NCBI GenBank assembly: GCA_035358715.1
Contig: DAOPPX010000130.1
Location: forward strand, 1 to 13,595
Origin: UBA8199 sp035358715
GTDB taxonomy: Bacteria; Verrucomicrobiota; Verrucomicrobiia; Limisphaerales; UBA8199
DNA length: 13,595 nucleotides
Direction of reading: 5' to 3'
Shown: one piece after another, positions 1-7,369 of the stretch
Layout: each line of letters starts with the position of its first letter
Position numbering within the stretch: position 1 is the first letter of the stretch
The notes under the pieces: generated by a model
What the model was told of the DNA's origin: nothing
Seen by the model: only the letters and a program-made list of their open reading frames with translations
Databases searched by the model: none
Position numbers and translations under genes: made by a program

Positions 1-361
1 AACGCTGCGATGCCTGGAGCCGTTGGGCGCGCCAATTGCGACGGCTGCAAAGAACCTCATGATTCCCCCCTAGCGCATGCCGGATGTAGCGCACAACCCG
101 CTCGCCGGCTAAACGTGTGGCGTCTGGACGGTCGGGGGTGTGAGCCGCGGTCTTTACTGGCATTTCGCCGGCATCGACCAAAAGGGTGGTGCCATCGGGG
201 AGAATGTAGAGTCCGGCATTGCCGCGGCCGGTGCTGATCTGGTGGATGTCCAGGGCGCCGGGTTCCCAAGGCAACATCGGCTTCCCCACGGTATCTCTCG
301 CGTGGCCCGAGACTACCATGGTCATAAACAGGCCGAAGCATAGACTCAGTCGCATTGTCAT
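1..361 (-). CDS. Exported metallo-beta-lactamase-fold-like protein, N-terminal part (runs off left edge)
   Basis: An open frame on the minus strand starts at ATG 361 (alternative in-frame ATG at 355) and has no stop before the window edge. Residues 1-20 look like a signal peptide: a short basic start, a hydrophobic core, and a likely cleavage after SGHA. The following text, with LDIHQISTGRGNAG and then PDGTTLLVDAG, resembles the first beta strands of secreted MBL-fold hydrolases, where a THFHxDH metal motif normally follows soon after the RYIRHAL-like helix. That motif is not seen: after a run of six G on the coding strand (65-70) the frame gives an unfamiliar, Arg-rich tail. The end may therefore be frameshifted or disrupted, or the motif may lie beyond the window. 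The gene lies 75 bp downstream of miaB on the same strand. The fold assignment rests on recognised N-terminal text only; substrate and function are unknown. Confidence 0.55.
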   Translation of the reverse strand, partial: MTMRLSLCFGLFMTMVVSGHARDTVGKPMLPWEPGALDIHQISTGRGNAGLYILPDGTTLLVDAGEMPVKTAAHTPDRPDATRLAGERVVRYIRHALGGNHEVLCSRRNWRAQRLQASQR

Positions 362-436
362 CTTCGCATCTTGCGGGCAAAGGGCGAAGGTCGTCAACCG
401 TACCTGTTGCCCCGCGATCTTGCTCCTTAAGCGAGC

Positions 437-1786
437 TCACCGCCGTTCGTTCAGCTGGCCGTAAAGCGTGAAGGTGCCGGCGTGAGTAATGTGCACGTCC
501 AGGAGCTCGCCGCGGCAGCGCGGTACACCCTCGAATACCACGATCTTGTTGCAGCGGGTGCGGCCACTCAGCCGGGAGGGGTTCTTCTTGCTGGGGCCCT
601 CCACCAGAACCTGAACCGTCCGGCCCACTAACCTCTGGTGCTGGCGCGCGCCGGACTCATTGACCACCTCGAGCAGCCGCTGGTTGCGCTCCTCTTTCAC
701 CGCCTGGCTTACTTGATCAGGCATTTGCGCTGCGGGGGTGTCGCGTCGCGGCGAATACTTGAACACGAACGCCTGGTCGAACCCGACTTCCCGCGCCAGC
801 TCCAGCGTCTCCTCAAAGTCCCCGTCTGTCTCCCCGGGAAAACCCGCGATGAAGTCCGTGCTGATGCCGACAGCGGGCCGCACCCGGCGCAGTCGCTCGA
901 TAATGCTCAGGAACCGCTCCCGCGTGTAGCCGCGGTGCATCAGCTTCAACACGCGGTCGCTGCCGCTCTGCACCGGAATGTGCGCGCTTTCCGCCAATTT
1001 GCCCAGCCGCCCGTAAGCTTCCACCAGGTCGTCGCCGTAGCCCCTGGGGTGGGGCGAGGTGAAACGAATCCGTTCCAGCCCTTCGATCGCATCCACCGAC
1101 TCCAGCAGTTGCACGAACGGAGACTTCTGTCCCCGCTTGGGAATAACACCCCGCCCGTAGCTGGTAACGATCTGCCCCAGCAGCATGATCTCCTTTACGC
1201 CCTGTGCGACCAGCTCGCCGCACTCGGCCACTATGTCCGAAATCGTCCGGCTGCGCTCCTCCCCGCGGGTCTGGGGCACAATGCAGAACGTGCAGCGCTG
1301 GTTACAGCCCTGCATGATGCTCACGTAGGCCGCGCCGGACTTCCGCGCGTTCCCATCCAGCAGGTGCTCGCGTATTGCCCCCTCGCTCCCCGGCTCCTCG
1401 CCAATCTCCACCACCTTCTCACGCCGCCCGGCAATGATCCCATCAAGGTATTCTGCCGTGCGATGGAACTTCTGCGTGCCCACGACCAGGTCCACGTCCG
1501 GCAGCCGGTCAATCAGCTCGCGGCCCCGGCTTTGGGCCACGCAGCCCATGAAGCCCAGCACCACCTTGGACCTGCGCCGGCGGGTCTCAGCCACGAGATT
1601 CTCCATCTTGCGCAGTGCCTTCTGCTCGGCCAAATCCCGCACGCTGCAAGTGTTGAGCAGGATAACATCTGCCGCAGCCTCGGTCTTAGCGAGCGAATAC
1701 CCCTTGGCCACGAGCTGCGCGGCAACCGCCTCGCTGTCACGCTCGTTCATCTGGCACCCGTAAGTCTTGATGTAAACGCTCGGCAT
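437..1786 (-). CDS. miaB: tRNA-2-methylthio-N6-dimethylallyladenosine synthase MiaB
   Basis: This radical-SAM methylthiotransferase adds the 2-methylthio group to i6A37 in tRNAs that read UNN codons; it is cytoplasmic. All three domains are visible in the 449 residues, which is normal length. The N-terminal UPF0004 domain has its three cluster cysteines at C11 (TYGCQMNERDSE), C47 (NTCSVRD) and C82 (GFMGCVAQ). The radical-SAM core has the CxxxCxxC set at C161, C165 and C168 (GCNQRCTFCIVPQTRG). A C-terminal TRAM domain covers roughly residues 385-445. The NTCSVRD text and the overall match favour MiaB over the relatives RimO and MtaB. The ATG at 1786 lacks a clear Shine-Dalgarno sequence, but the protein begins at the usual place, just before the YIKTYGCQMN strand. 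The exported MBL-like gene follows it. The upstream side is the long repeat-bearing intergenic region. Confidence 0.96.
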   Translation of the reverse strand: MPSVYIKTYGCQMNERDSEAVAAQLVAKGYSLAKTEAAADVILLNTCSVRDLAEQKALRKMENLVAETRRRRSKVVLGFMGCVAQSRGRELIDRLPDVDLVVGTQKFHRTAEYLDGIIAGRREKVVEIGEEPGSEGAIREHLLDGNARKSGAAYVSIMQGCNQRCTFCIVPQTRGEERSRTISDIVAECGELVAQGVKEIMLLGQIVTSYGRGVIPKRGQKSPFVQLLESVDAIEGLERIRFTSPHPRGYGDDLVEAYGRLGKLAESAHIPVQSGSDRVLKLMHRGYTRERFLSIIERLRRVRPAVGISTDFIAGFPGETDGDFEETLELAREVGFDQAFVFKYSPRRDTPAAQMPDQVSQAVKEERNQRLLEVVNESGARQHQRLVGRTVQVLVEGPSKKNPSRLSGRTRCNKIVVFEGVPRCRGELLDVHITHAGTFTLYGQLNERR

Positions 1787-1956
1787 AGGCGCTAGGAGAG
1801 TTTGGCAAGCCTACCTCACCACCGCAGAGTTGAAAAGGTGGAAGTGGGGCGCCCGACGGCGCAGGGCGCATCTCAATTCCTGGCAGCGTCCCAAAGCTCG
1901 GACATCCTGACCCGTTGGGTCCAATTCCCCCCTCACGCTACCCTCTCCTTCGGTGG

Positions 1957-2051
1957 TCCCTCCGTAGTACCTCCGTTCTACCTCCGTTCCTCCTCCGTCT
2001 CCAAAAACGGCGGTAGAACGGAGGTAGAACGGAGGTACTACGGAGGAGGGA
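1957..2051. repeat. Pair of 11-bp tandem arrays facing each other, forming a 30-bp perfect inverted repeat
   Basis: The left array has four 11-bp units starting at 1962, 1973, 1984 and 1995: CCGTAGTACCT, CCGTTCTACCT, CCGTTCCTCCT and CCGTCTCCAAA. The right array is in the opposite orientation, with units at 2008, 2019, 2030 and 2041: CGGCGGTAGAA, CGGAGGTAGAA, CGGAGGTACTA and CGGAGGAGGGA. Positions 1959-1988 are the exact reverse complement of 2017-2046, and pairing extends to 1957/2051 after three extra bases in the right arm. The loop is 28 bases and also contains CCGT/ACGG pairs. No T-tract follows, so it is not a typical intrinsic terminator. No transposase or target-site duplication is seen. 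Each arm is strongly pyrimidine- or purine-biased. Confidence 0.9.
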
Positions 2052-2307
2052 CGATGGGAACAGCCTGCAACGGTGGTAATGGCGGCTATTGGCCAGGCCA
2101 GGAACGCCTGCCACGGAGCAGTTAACGCAGGTTGTTCCTGCTGCCACCCAGCGCACCCTACCCTTACGACAGAACACGCGAGATTCTGGAAGAAAACAGC
2201 CCGGTGGTGGCATCCGGAAGATTCCTCACAGCCTTCAGAATCCGTGCCGCGCCCACGGCCTTTTCCCAATGCTCCCACGCCCACCTTGCCTGTTTAGCCA
2301 GAACTTC

Positions 2308-2385
2308 TGGCCGTCTCCTGGCCGTCCTCCTGGCCGGTAGGTGGCCGGTAGGTGGCCGTCTAGTGGCCGTCCATTGGCCGGCTGG
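2308..2385. repeat. Degenerate 11-bp TGGCCGT tandem array
   Basis: Seven consecutive units start at 2308, 2319, 2331, 2342, 2353, 2364 and 2375. They are TGGCCGTCTCC, TGGCCGTCCTCC (12 bp), TGGCCGGTAGG twice, TGGCCGTCTAG, TGGCCGTCCAT and TGGCCGGCTGG. The first six bases, TGGCCG, are invariant while the last four or five drift. The unit length equals that of the arrays at 1957-2051 and 13551-13595, and it shares the CCGT core in four of the seven units. It lies about 165 bp upstream of the TPR membrane protein. No function is known to me. Confidence 0.88.
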
Positions 2386-2550
2386 CGGTCGTCGAGCAGC
2401 CATTTGGATGGGATGCTCCTTCCGAGCCTGGGCAGGGGGGCGCGCATCTCTTGCAGCATTCGGGCTGGGTGAAATACCACCTGTACCGCCCGCCCTCCCC
2501 CTGGAAACAGCTTGAGGCGCTGCTCTGGCGCTGGCTACAGTGCCCCCGCT

Positions 2551-4770
2551 ATGGCCGCGGATCAACCATCCCGGGTAAACGCAATCCGGCAGCACCTGCT
2601 CTGGGTATGTCTGCTACTCGCTTTGAGCACGCTGGCGGTCTATTGGCCGGTCACGCGGCATGGGTTTGTTAACTACGACGACACGGACTACGTCACCGCA
2701 AATCCTCATGTCCAGGCCGGCCTGACCGAGAAAGGCATGACGTGGGTCTGGCGCAGTGAGGTGGCACGCAATTGGCACCCGGTCACCATGGTGTCGCACA
2801 TGCTCGATTGCCAGCTCTACGGCATGAGGGCCGGCTGGCACCACCTGACTAGCCTGCTGTTCCATACCGCCAATGCGGTGTTGCTGTTTCTGCTGTTATT
2901 CACAATGACCGGCGCGCTTTGGCGCAGCGGAATCGTCGCGGCGCTCTTTGCGCTTCACCCCCTGCATGTCGAATCTGTGGCCTGGATCGCGGAGCGGAAG
3001 GATGTGCTGAGCACGTTCTTCTTTCTGCTCACCTTGGGGGCCTATCTGGCCTACGTGCGAGCATCCCAAAGCCAAAGCCACGAACCAGAACGGAGCGCAA
3101 AGGCGCACATCCGCCACGCAAAGACCCCGCCGCCTGTAACCCACTACCGGTATGCTTGGTATTGGCTGGCGGTGCTGCTCTTTGCCCTCGGGTTAATGAG
3201 CAAGCCGATGCTGGTGACCGTGCCGTTTGTCCTGCTGCTCCTTGATTATTGGCCCCTGCGGCGGCTCGAACGCCAAAGCCAGGGCGTCAAACCCAGCACC
3301 TGGCTCCCCCTCGTGTGGGAGAAGATGCCAATCCTGGCGTTGAGTGCGGTGTCGTGTGTTATCACCTATCGGGTTCAGCATAGTGGCGGCGCCGTGCTTG
3401 ATGTAGCCAACTTGTCCATCGGCGCCCGGATTGCCAATGCCCTCATGTCGTATGTGCGCTACCTCGGGAAGATGGTCTGGCCGGAGGGGTTGGCGGCTCT
3501 TTACCTGCGGAAGGCGCCCTGGCCCGCATGGGAGGTGGGCCTGGCGGCCCTGGCATTGCTTGCGGCCACCGTGGTCGTCCTCCGACTGGCACGACGCCGC
3601 CCGTACCTCGCGTTGGGCTGGTTCTGGTACTTGGGCACACTGATTCCGGTTATCGGCCTGGTCCAGGTGGGCATGCAGACCATGGCCGACCGCTACACCT
3701 ACATCCCTCTCATGGGCATCTTCATCGCGCTGGCGTGGGGAGGTTGCGAATTGGCCAACCGGTGGCGGGTACCGCTCGCAGGGCAGGGGACCGCGACCGT
3801 TCTGGTGCTGGCGGCCTGCGCGCTGTTGGCACGCAAGCAGCTTGGCTGGTGGGCAACCAGCGAAACACTCTTTGGGCGAATGATCCAAGTCGGTGAGGGC
3901 AATTACATGGCCCACTATAACATGGGCAATCTGTATAGCCGCCAGGACAAGCTGGCAGATGCCGCAGCGCATTATGAGGCCGCCCTTCGATCCGAGCCCA
4001 ATTACGCCGAGGCGCACAACAACCTCGGCGCGGTGCTCCTGCGCCAGGGTCGCTTCGACGAGGCATTGGCGCACTATGCGACGGCTGTCAGGCTCAAGCC
4101 GGAATACCTCTACTACTTCAACTTCGCCAACGCCCAAATGGACGCGGGCAGGCCATCCGAGGCCGTGCCGAATTACCAGCATGCCTTGCGCTTGAACCCG
4201 AATTCGAGCCAGGCGCACCACAATCTCGGCATGGCCCTGCGGGCCCAGGGACAAGCCGAACAGGCGATGGCCGAGTTCCGTGCCGCGCTTCGGTTGCAGC
4301 CGGATTATGAAAGCGCGGAACACCACCTCGCGAATTGCCTGGCAGACGCCGGTATGCTCAAAGAAGCCGAGGCGCATTACCTGGCGGCAGTCCGCCTGGA
4401 CCCCAATCATGCGGAAAACCACAACGGCCTGGGGATCTGTTACGCGATGCAGGGCAACTACGCGGAAGCGGAGCGGCACTTCCGCACCGCAGTGCGCCTC
4501 AAACCAGCACATTCCGGCGCTCAGAGCAATCTCGGCAATGCGTTAGGCGCGCAACACAAACGGGAAGAGGCAATACTACACTACCGGGAGGCTCTGAAGA
4601 TTGACCCCGGCGACCCCCAGACCCATTTCAACCTGGGTTTGTGCCTGCTCCAACTGGGACAGCGGGCCGACGCCAAAACTCACTTTGCCGAGGCCCTCCG
4701 CCTGCGCCCGGACTACCCCGAGGCCCGCAAAGCCCTTGCCGAAATCGAAACCGGCCCGACGAAAAAGTAG
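2551..4770 (+). CDS. Polytopic membrane protein with C-terminal TPRs (TMTC-like, putative GT-C glycosyltransferase)
   Basis: The N-terminal ~435 residues form about ten hydrophobic segments. The first (residues ~15-32) is followed by an extracytoplasmic loop with NYDDTDYV (D43, D44), in the position of the acidic pair in GT-C transferases. Family-typical stretches follow: NWHPVTMVSHMLDCQLYG, and FALHPLHVESVAWIAERKD at residues 133-151. From about residue 451 to 735 there are eight TPR units (starts like AHYNMGNLY, AHNNLGAVL, AHHNLGMAL, HFNLGLCL), then a partial ninth. This is the architecture of TMTC-type O-mannosyltransferases and their many uncharacterised bacterial relatives; transferase activity here is inferred. 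A hydrophilic His/Arg/Ser-rich loop lies at residues ~171-195. I chose ATG 2551, giving a short polar N-terminus before the first membrane helix; an in-frame TTG at 2512 would add 13 residues. Neither start has a good Shine-Dalgarno sequence. Confidence 0.85.
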   Translation: MAADQPSRVNAIRQHLLWVCLLLALSTLAVYWPVTRHGFVNYDDTDYVTANPHVQAGLTEKGMTWVWRSEVARNWHPVTMVSHMLDCQLYGMRAGWHHLTSLLFHTANAVLLFLLLFTMTGALWRSGIVAALFALHPLHVESVAWIAERKDVLSTFFFLLTLGAYLAYVRASQSQSHEPERSAKAHIRHAKTPPPVTHYRYAWYWLAVLLFALGLMSKPMLVTVPFVLLLLDYWPLRRLERQSQGVKPSTWLPLVWEKMPILALSAVSCVITYRVQHSGGAVLDVANLSIGARIANALMSYVRYLGKMVWPEGLAALYLRKAPWPAWEVGLAALALLAATVVVLRLARRRPYLALGWFWYLGTLIPVIGLVQVGMQTMADRYTYIPLMGIFIALAWGGCELANRWRVPLAGQGTATVLVLAACALLARKQLGWWATSETLFGRMIQVGEGNYMAHYNMGNLYSRQDKLADAAAHYEAALRSEPNYAEAHNNLGAVLLRQGRFDEALAHYATAVRLKPEYLYYFNFANAQMDAGRPSEAVPNYQHALRLNPNSSQAHHNLGMALRAQGQAEQAMAEFRAALRLQPDYESAEHHLANCLADAGMLKEAEAHYLAAVRLDPNHAENHNGLGICYAMQGNYAEAERHFRTAVRLKPAHSGAQSNLGNALGAQHKREEAILHYREALKIDPGDPQTHFNLGLCLLQLGQRADAKTHFAEALRLRPDYPEARKALAEIETGPTKK

Positions 4771-4988
4771 CATGGAAACCCTTTACTGCGGCGCTGTCTG
4801 GAGTAGAGTATTGACCGTGCCGCGTAATGCGGCAGGACCGCGAATTGAATTGAACAAACGCGAGACAATCGGTTGCGCCGTGTCGCCCAGCGCGGAGAGT
4901 GCCCTCCCGCAACTTTCCTGGGTACCGGCATCGTCGAGCCGCCCCCGCAAACAAACCAAAGTAAGCTGAACAATAGGAGACCACTCCC

Positions 4989-5270
4989 ATGGACTTACAT
5001 CACCCCATCCTGCGCGAGTTCCCGGAGCACCGAGAGACCATCCGGCGACTCAAAGGATGCGACGACCACTTCCGGAACATCTACGACGAGTATCATCGTC
5101 TGGATGACGAAATATACCGCATCGAGGAGGAAGTTGATTTCGCCACGGATCAGGAAATCGAGGAACTCAAGATGCGGCGGGCCAAACTCAAGGATTACAT
5201 CTACCACCTGATCCGCCACACCCCTCCCGATGCCTGCCCGGCCTGCGCCGGGACCGGCGTCGTTCGCTAG
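4989..5270 (+). CDS. YdcH/DUF465-family small coiled-coil protein with CxxCxGxG tail
   Basis: This 93-residue acidic, helical protein matches the DUF465 (YdcH) pattern. It has FPEHRETIRRLKGCDDHF at residues 11-28, then DEYHRLDDEIYRIEEE, and a final helix of the LKMRRAKLKDYIYHLIR type (residues ~59-76). Family members are usually about 70-80 residues and have no assigned biochemical function. The odd part is the last 17 residues, which contain CPACAGTG, a single CxxCxGxG module like one DnaJ zinc-finger repeat. One copy cannot make a four-cysteine site alone, so any metal binding would need dimerisation or a partner; this is inference. A good Shine-Dalgarno sequence, AGGAGA at 4975-4980, supports ATG 4989. 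The 218-bp upstream spacer contains a small perfect hairpin (4818-4834) without a T-tract. The gene is probably transcribed on its own. Confidence 0.85.
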   Translation: MDLHHPILREFPEHRETIRRLKGCDDHFRNIYDEYHRLDDEIYRIEEEVDFATDQEIEELKMRRAKLKDYIYHLIRHTPPDACPACAGTGVVR

Positions 5271-5295
5271 CCAGACGCCGCGGCAGGCCGCGACT

Positions 5296-5320
5296 GCTGC
5301 CCGCGCCGCCGCCGGGCAGC
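5296..5320. terminator. GC-rich hairpin between convergent DUF465 gene and typA
   Basis: A perfect 8-bp stem, GCTGCCCG (5296-5303) with CGGGCAGC (5313-5320), encloses a 9-base loop. It sits in the 56-bp gap between two convergent genes, ending 6 bp beyond the typA stop codon. The following plus-strand sequence is only mildly T-rich (TCTATTCTG), so it may be a weak or Rho-assisted terminator. Position and stem strength are the main support. Confidence 0.55.
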
Positions 5321-5326
5321 CGGAGT

Positions 5327-7162
5327 CTATTCTGTTACAACCTTGGCCGCGCGGGCCTGGGCGGCGCGCTTGCGCCGGACCCCGTCCAGTATCTTCTTCC
5401 TCAAGCGCAGGTTCTTGGGGGTTGCCTCCACGTATTCATCGGACCCGATATACTCCAGCGCGCGCTCCAGCGACAGCTTCAGCGGCGGGTTTAGCTGGAT
5501 GCCCTTGCCCTCCCCCTGTGAACGCATATTCGTGAGCTTCTTCGCTTTGCACGGATTGACCGGGATGTCGTTCTCGCGCGCGTTCTCACCCACAATCATG
5601 CCGGCATAAACCGCGTCCCCCGGCTCCACGATCAATCGGCCCCGTTCCTGGATCATGTTCAGCGCGTAGGCCATCGCCTCGCCGCTTTCCATGCTCACCA
5701 GCGACCCGTTCTTGCGCGCCGCGATATCGCCCCGCTCGGCGCCATACTCGTGGAACAAATGGCTCATTACCCCAACACCGCGCGTCTGGTTCACCAGGTC
5801 GGTCTCGAAACCGATCAGCCCGCGCGTCGGAATCAGCGCCTCGATGCTGACCTGGTCGCCGTGGTGGCTCATGTTCGTGATCTCGCCCCTCCGGTCGGCC
5901 AGGTTCGCCAGCACAACGCCCATCGAGTCCTTCGGGATTTCCAGAAACAGCCTTTCGATCGGCTCCAGCAGGTTGCCCTTGCTGTCCTTCCGGTAAATCA
6001 CCTCAGGCCGTGATACCAGAACCTCGTAGCCCTCGCGGCGCATCTGTTCGACCAGGATGGCGATTTGCATTTCACCACGCCCGCTCACGTTGAATATGTT
6101 CGGCGCGTCGGTCTGCGCGATCCGCAGCGCCACATTCGTGCGAACCTCCTTGACCAGGCGCTCCCAAATATGGCGCGCGGTGACGAGCTGCCCATCCAGG
6201 CCGGCCAAAGGGCCGTCGTTGACCGCAAACTGCATCTGGATCGTCGGCGGGTCAATCGGGACAAAGGGCAGCGGAAGACGATCCTCCGAGTCGGTGATTG
6301 TCTCGCCAATAAACACGTCCTCAAACCCGGTCAAACCGACGACGTCGCCGGCGTGTGCTTCGGGAACCTGCATTCGCTTCAGACCCTCGAACTGGAAGAT
6401 GGCGGTGATCTTGGCCGTGCTCCTTTGCCCGTCGCCGTGGATGCAGACATAGGTCTCGCCTTCCTTCACCTTGCCGCTGTGAATCTTGCCGAAGGCAATG
6501 CGGCCCAGGTAATCCGAGTAATCCAGGTTGGCCACCAGTAGCTGGAACCCTTCGCCGGCGTGGGCGCGCGGCGGCGGGATATGCTTAATGATCGCGTCAA
6601 ACAGCGGCTTCATCGTCTTGCCCGGATGCTTGAAGTCCGTTGTGGCGTGGCCGTCCCGCGCGCTGGCGTAGATCACCGGGAAATCCATCTGCTCGTCGGT
6701 GGCGTGGAGCGACACAAACAGCTCCCACACCTCGTCGAGCACTCTGTGCGGATTGGCGTTATCGCGGTCAATCTTGTTGATGACCACGATCGGCTTGGCC
6801 CCGGCTTCGAGCGCCTTGCGCAGCACGAACCGGGTCTGGGCCTGCGGGCCGTCCGCGGCATCCACTACCAGCAGCACGCCGTCAATCATGTTCATGATCC
6901 GCTCCACCTCGCCGCCGAAGTCCGCGTGGCCGGGCGTGTCCACGATGTTGACGTGGTAATCCTTGTACTTGAACGCCGCGTTCTTGGCCTTGATGGTAAT
7001 GCCCTTCTCTCGCTCCAGGTCCATGGAGTCCATGATCCGCTCCTCGGCCGCGATGGCCTGGTTGGCGCGGAAGGTGCCCGATTGCTTGAGCAGGCAGTCC
7101 ACCAGCGTGGTCTTGCCGTGGTCAACGTGGGCAATGATGGCAATGTTCCGTATATGCTGCAT
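5327..7162 (-). CDS. typA: Ribosome-associated translational GTPase TypA/BipA
   Basis: TypA/BipA is an EF-G/LepA-type GTPase that binds the ribosome and helps 50S assembly and growth under stress, especially cold. At 611 residues it is full length. GTPase motifs are intact: G1 AHVDHGKTT (residues 11-19), the switch I region EKGITIKAKN (52-61), G3 DTPGH (75-79), G4 NKID (129-132) and the G5-like SARDGHA. Downstream text typical of the family includes SGRGEMQIAILVEQMRREGYE (domain III) and the BipA-specific C-terminal domain, with GVMSHLFHEYG and NMRSQGEGKGIQL. The C-terminus ends in a basic Lys/Arg-rich tail, as in many homologues. ATG 7162 begins exactly at the usual MQHIRNIAIIAHVDHGK text; only a weak GAAG lies upstream. 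It diverges from eno and converges on the DUF465 gene. Confidence 0.97.
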   Translation of the reverse strand: MQHIRNIAIIAHVDHGKTTLVDCLLKQSGTFRANQAIAAEERIMDSMDLEREKGITIKAKNAAFKYKDYHVNIVDTPGHADFGGEVERIMNMIDGVLLVVDAADGPQAQTRFVLRKALEAGAKPIVVINKIDRDNANPHRVLDEVWELFVSLHATDEQMDFPVIYASARDGHATTDFKHPGKTMKPLFDAIIKHIPPPRAHAGEGFQLLVANLDYSDYLGRIAFGKIHSGKVKEGETYVCIHGDGQRSTAKITAIFQFEGLKRMQVPEAHAGDVVGLTGFEDVFIGETITDSEDRLPLPFVPIDPPTIQMQFAVNDGPLAGLDGQLVTARHIWERLVKEVRTNVALRIAQTDAPNIFNVSGRGEMQIAILVEQMRREGYEVLVSRPEVIYRKDSKGNLLEPIERLFLEIPKDSMGVVLANLADRRGEITNMSHHGDQVSIEALIPTRGLIGFETDLVNQTRGVGVMSHLFHEYGAERGDIAARKNGSLVSMESGEAMAYALNMIQERGRLIVEPGDAVYAGMIVGENARENDIPVNPCKAKKLTNMRSQGEGKGIQLNPPLKLSLERALEYIGSDEYVEATPKNLRLRKKILDGVRRKRAAQARAAKVVTE

Positions 7163-7306
7163 AACGAATCTTCGCCAAACCGGGTTCGCATAGCCGCGCC
7201 TTCAAGCTCGCACCTGGCGAGACCCCGCGTCAACGGGGCTGCAACGACAACCTCCGATTTGGAATCAATAGGCCCAATCTGTCAGGTCCTGTCCAACACG
7301 TCAAGC

Positions 7307-7330
7307 CCCCGTAGAATGCCCCGTAGAATG
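7307..7330. repeat. Perfect tandem duplication of a 12-bp unit
   Basis: CCCCGTAGAATG occurs at 7307-7318 and again immediately at 7319-7330. The CCGTAG start matches the first six bases of the CCGTAGTACCT unit at 1962 and 13584, so it may be a short relative of the 11-bp arrays, although its period is 12. It lies about 40 bp upstream of the putative eno promoter. Confidence 0.8.
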
Positions 7331-7369
7331 CCTCCACACGCGCCTGCGCGTACGGCCGTCGCCGATGGC

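Larger units (their letters stand above)
1787..2550. other. 764-bp intergenic region with repeat arrays, no supported gene
   Basis: This stretch separates the divergent miaB (minus) and TPR membrane protein (plus) genes. It must hold both promoters, but I see no convincing -35/-10 pair. Its notable content is two 11-bp-period tandem arrays (1957-2051 and 2308-2385), described separately. The overlapping open frames here (for example 1811-2284 minus and 2132-2515 plus) run straight through the repeats, have low-complexity Arg/Pro/Gly-rich products, and show no family resemblance. I do not call them genes. No tRNA, rRNA or known riboswitch was recognised. Confidence 0.7.

Noticed and set aside
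57..440. 127-codon minus-strand open frame at the left edge
   Set aside because: It is in a different frame from the MBL-like product, overlaps the miaB end, and is Arg/His/Pro-rich with no family resemblance.
638..1795. 385-codon plus-strand open frame antisense to miaB
   Set aside because: It is the opposite-strand shadow of a full-length MiaB with all cluster cysteines; no domain is recognisable in the shadow.
1814..1834. Shared element upstream of miaB (1814-1834) and cimA (13477-13497), both with TTCAAC on the minus strand
   Set aside because: Only 13 of 21 positions agree, which is too weak to claim a common element from two copies.
1957..2051. CRISPR array or insertion-sequence ends
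   Set aside because: Units are contiguous 11-mers without spacers and no cas gene is nearby. The inverted repeat encloses only a 28-base loop, with no transposase and no visible target duplication.
1811..2284. 157-codon minus-strand frame, and other frames between 1802 and 2595
   Set aside because: They read through the 11-bp arrays, whose period would shift frame at each added unit; products are low-complexity and unfamiliar.
3193..4512. 439-codon minus-strand open frame antisense to the TPR membrane protein
   Set aside because: It is opposite a gene whose membrane segments and eight TPRs are clear; the antisense product has periodic text only because the TPR coding sequence is repetitive.
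4818..4834. Small TGCCGC/GCGGCA hairpin as terminator of the TPR gene
   Set aside because: It is only a 6-bp stem with no T-tract and 48 bp past the stop; too weak to call.
7211..7233. TTGACG as typA -35 box
   Set aside because: No acceptable -10 hexamer lies 16-18 bp downstream on the minus strand.
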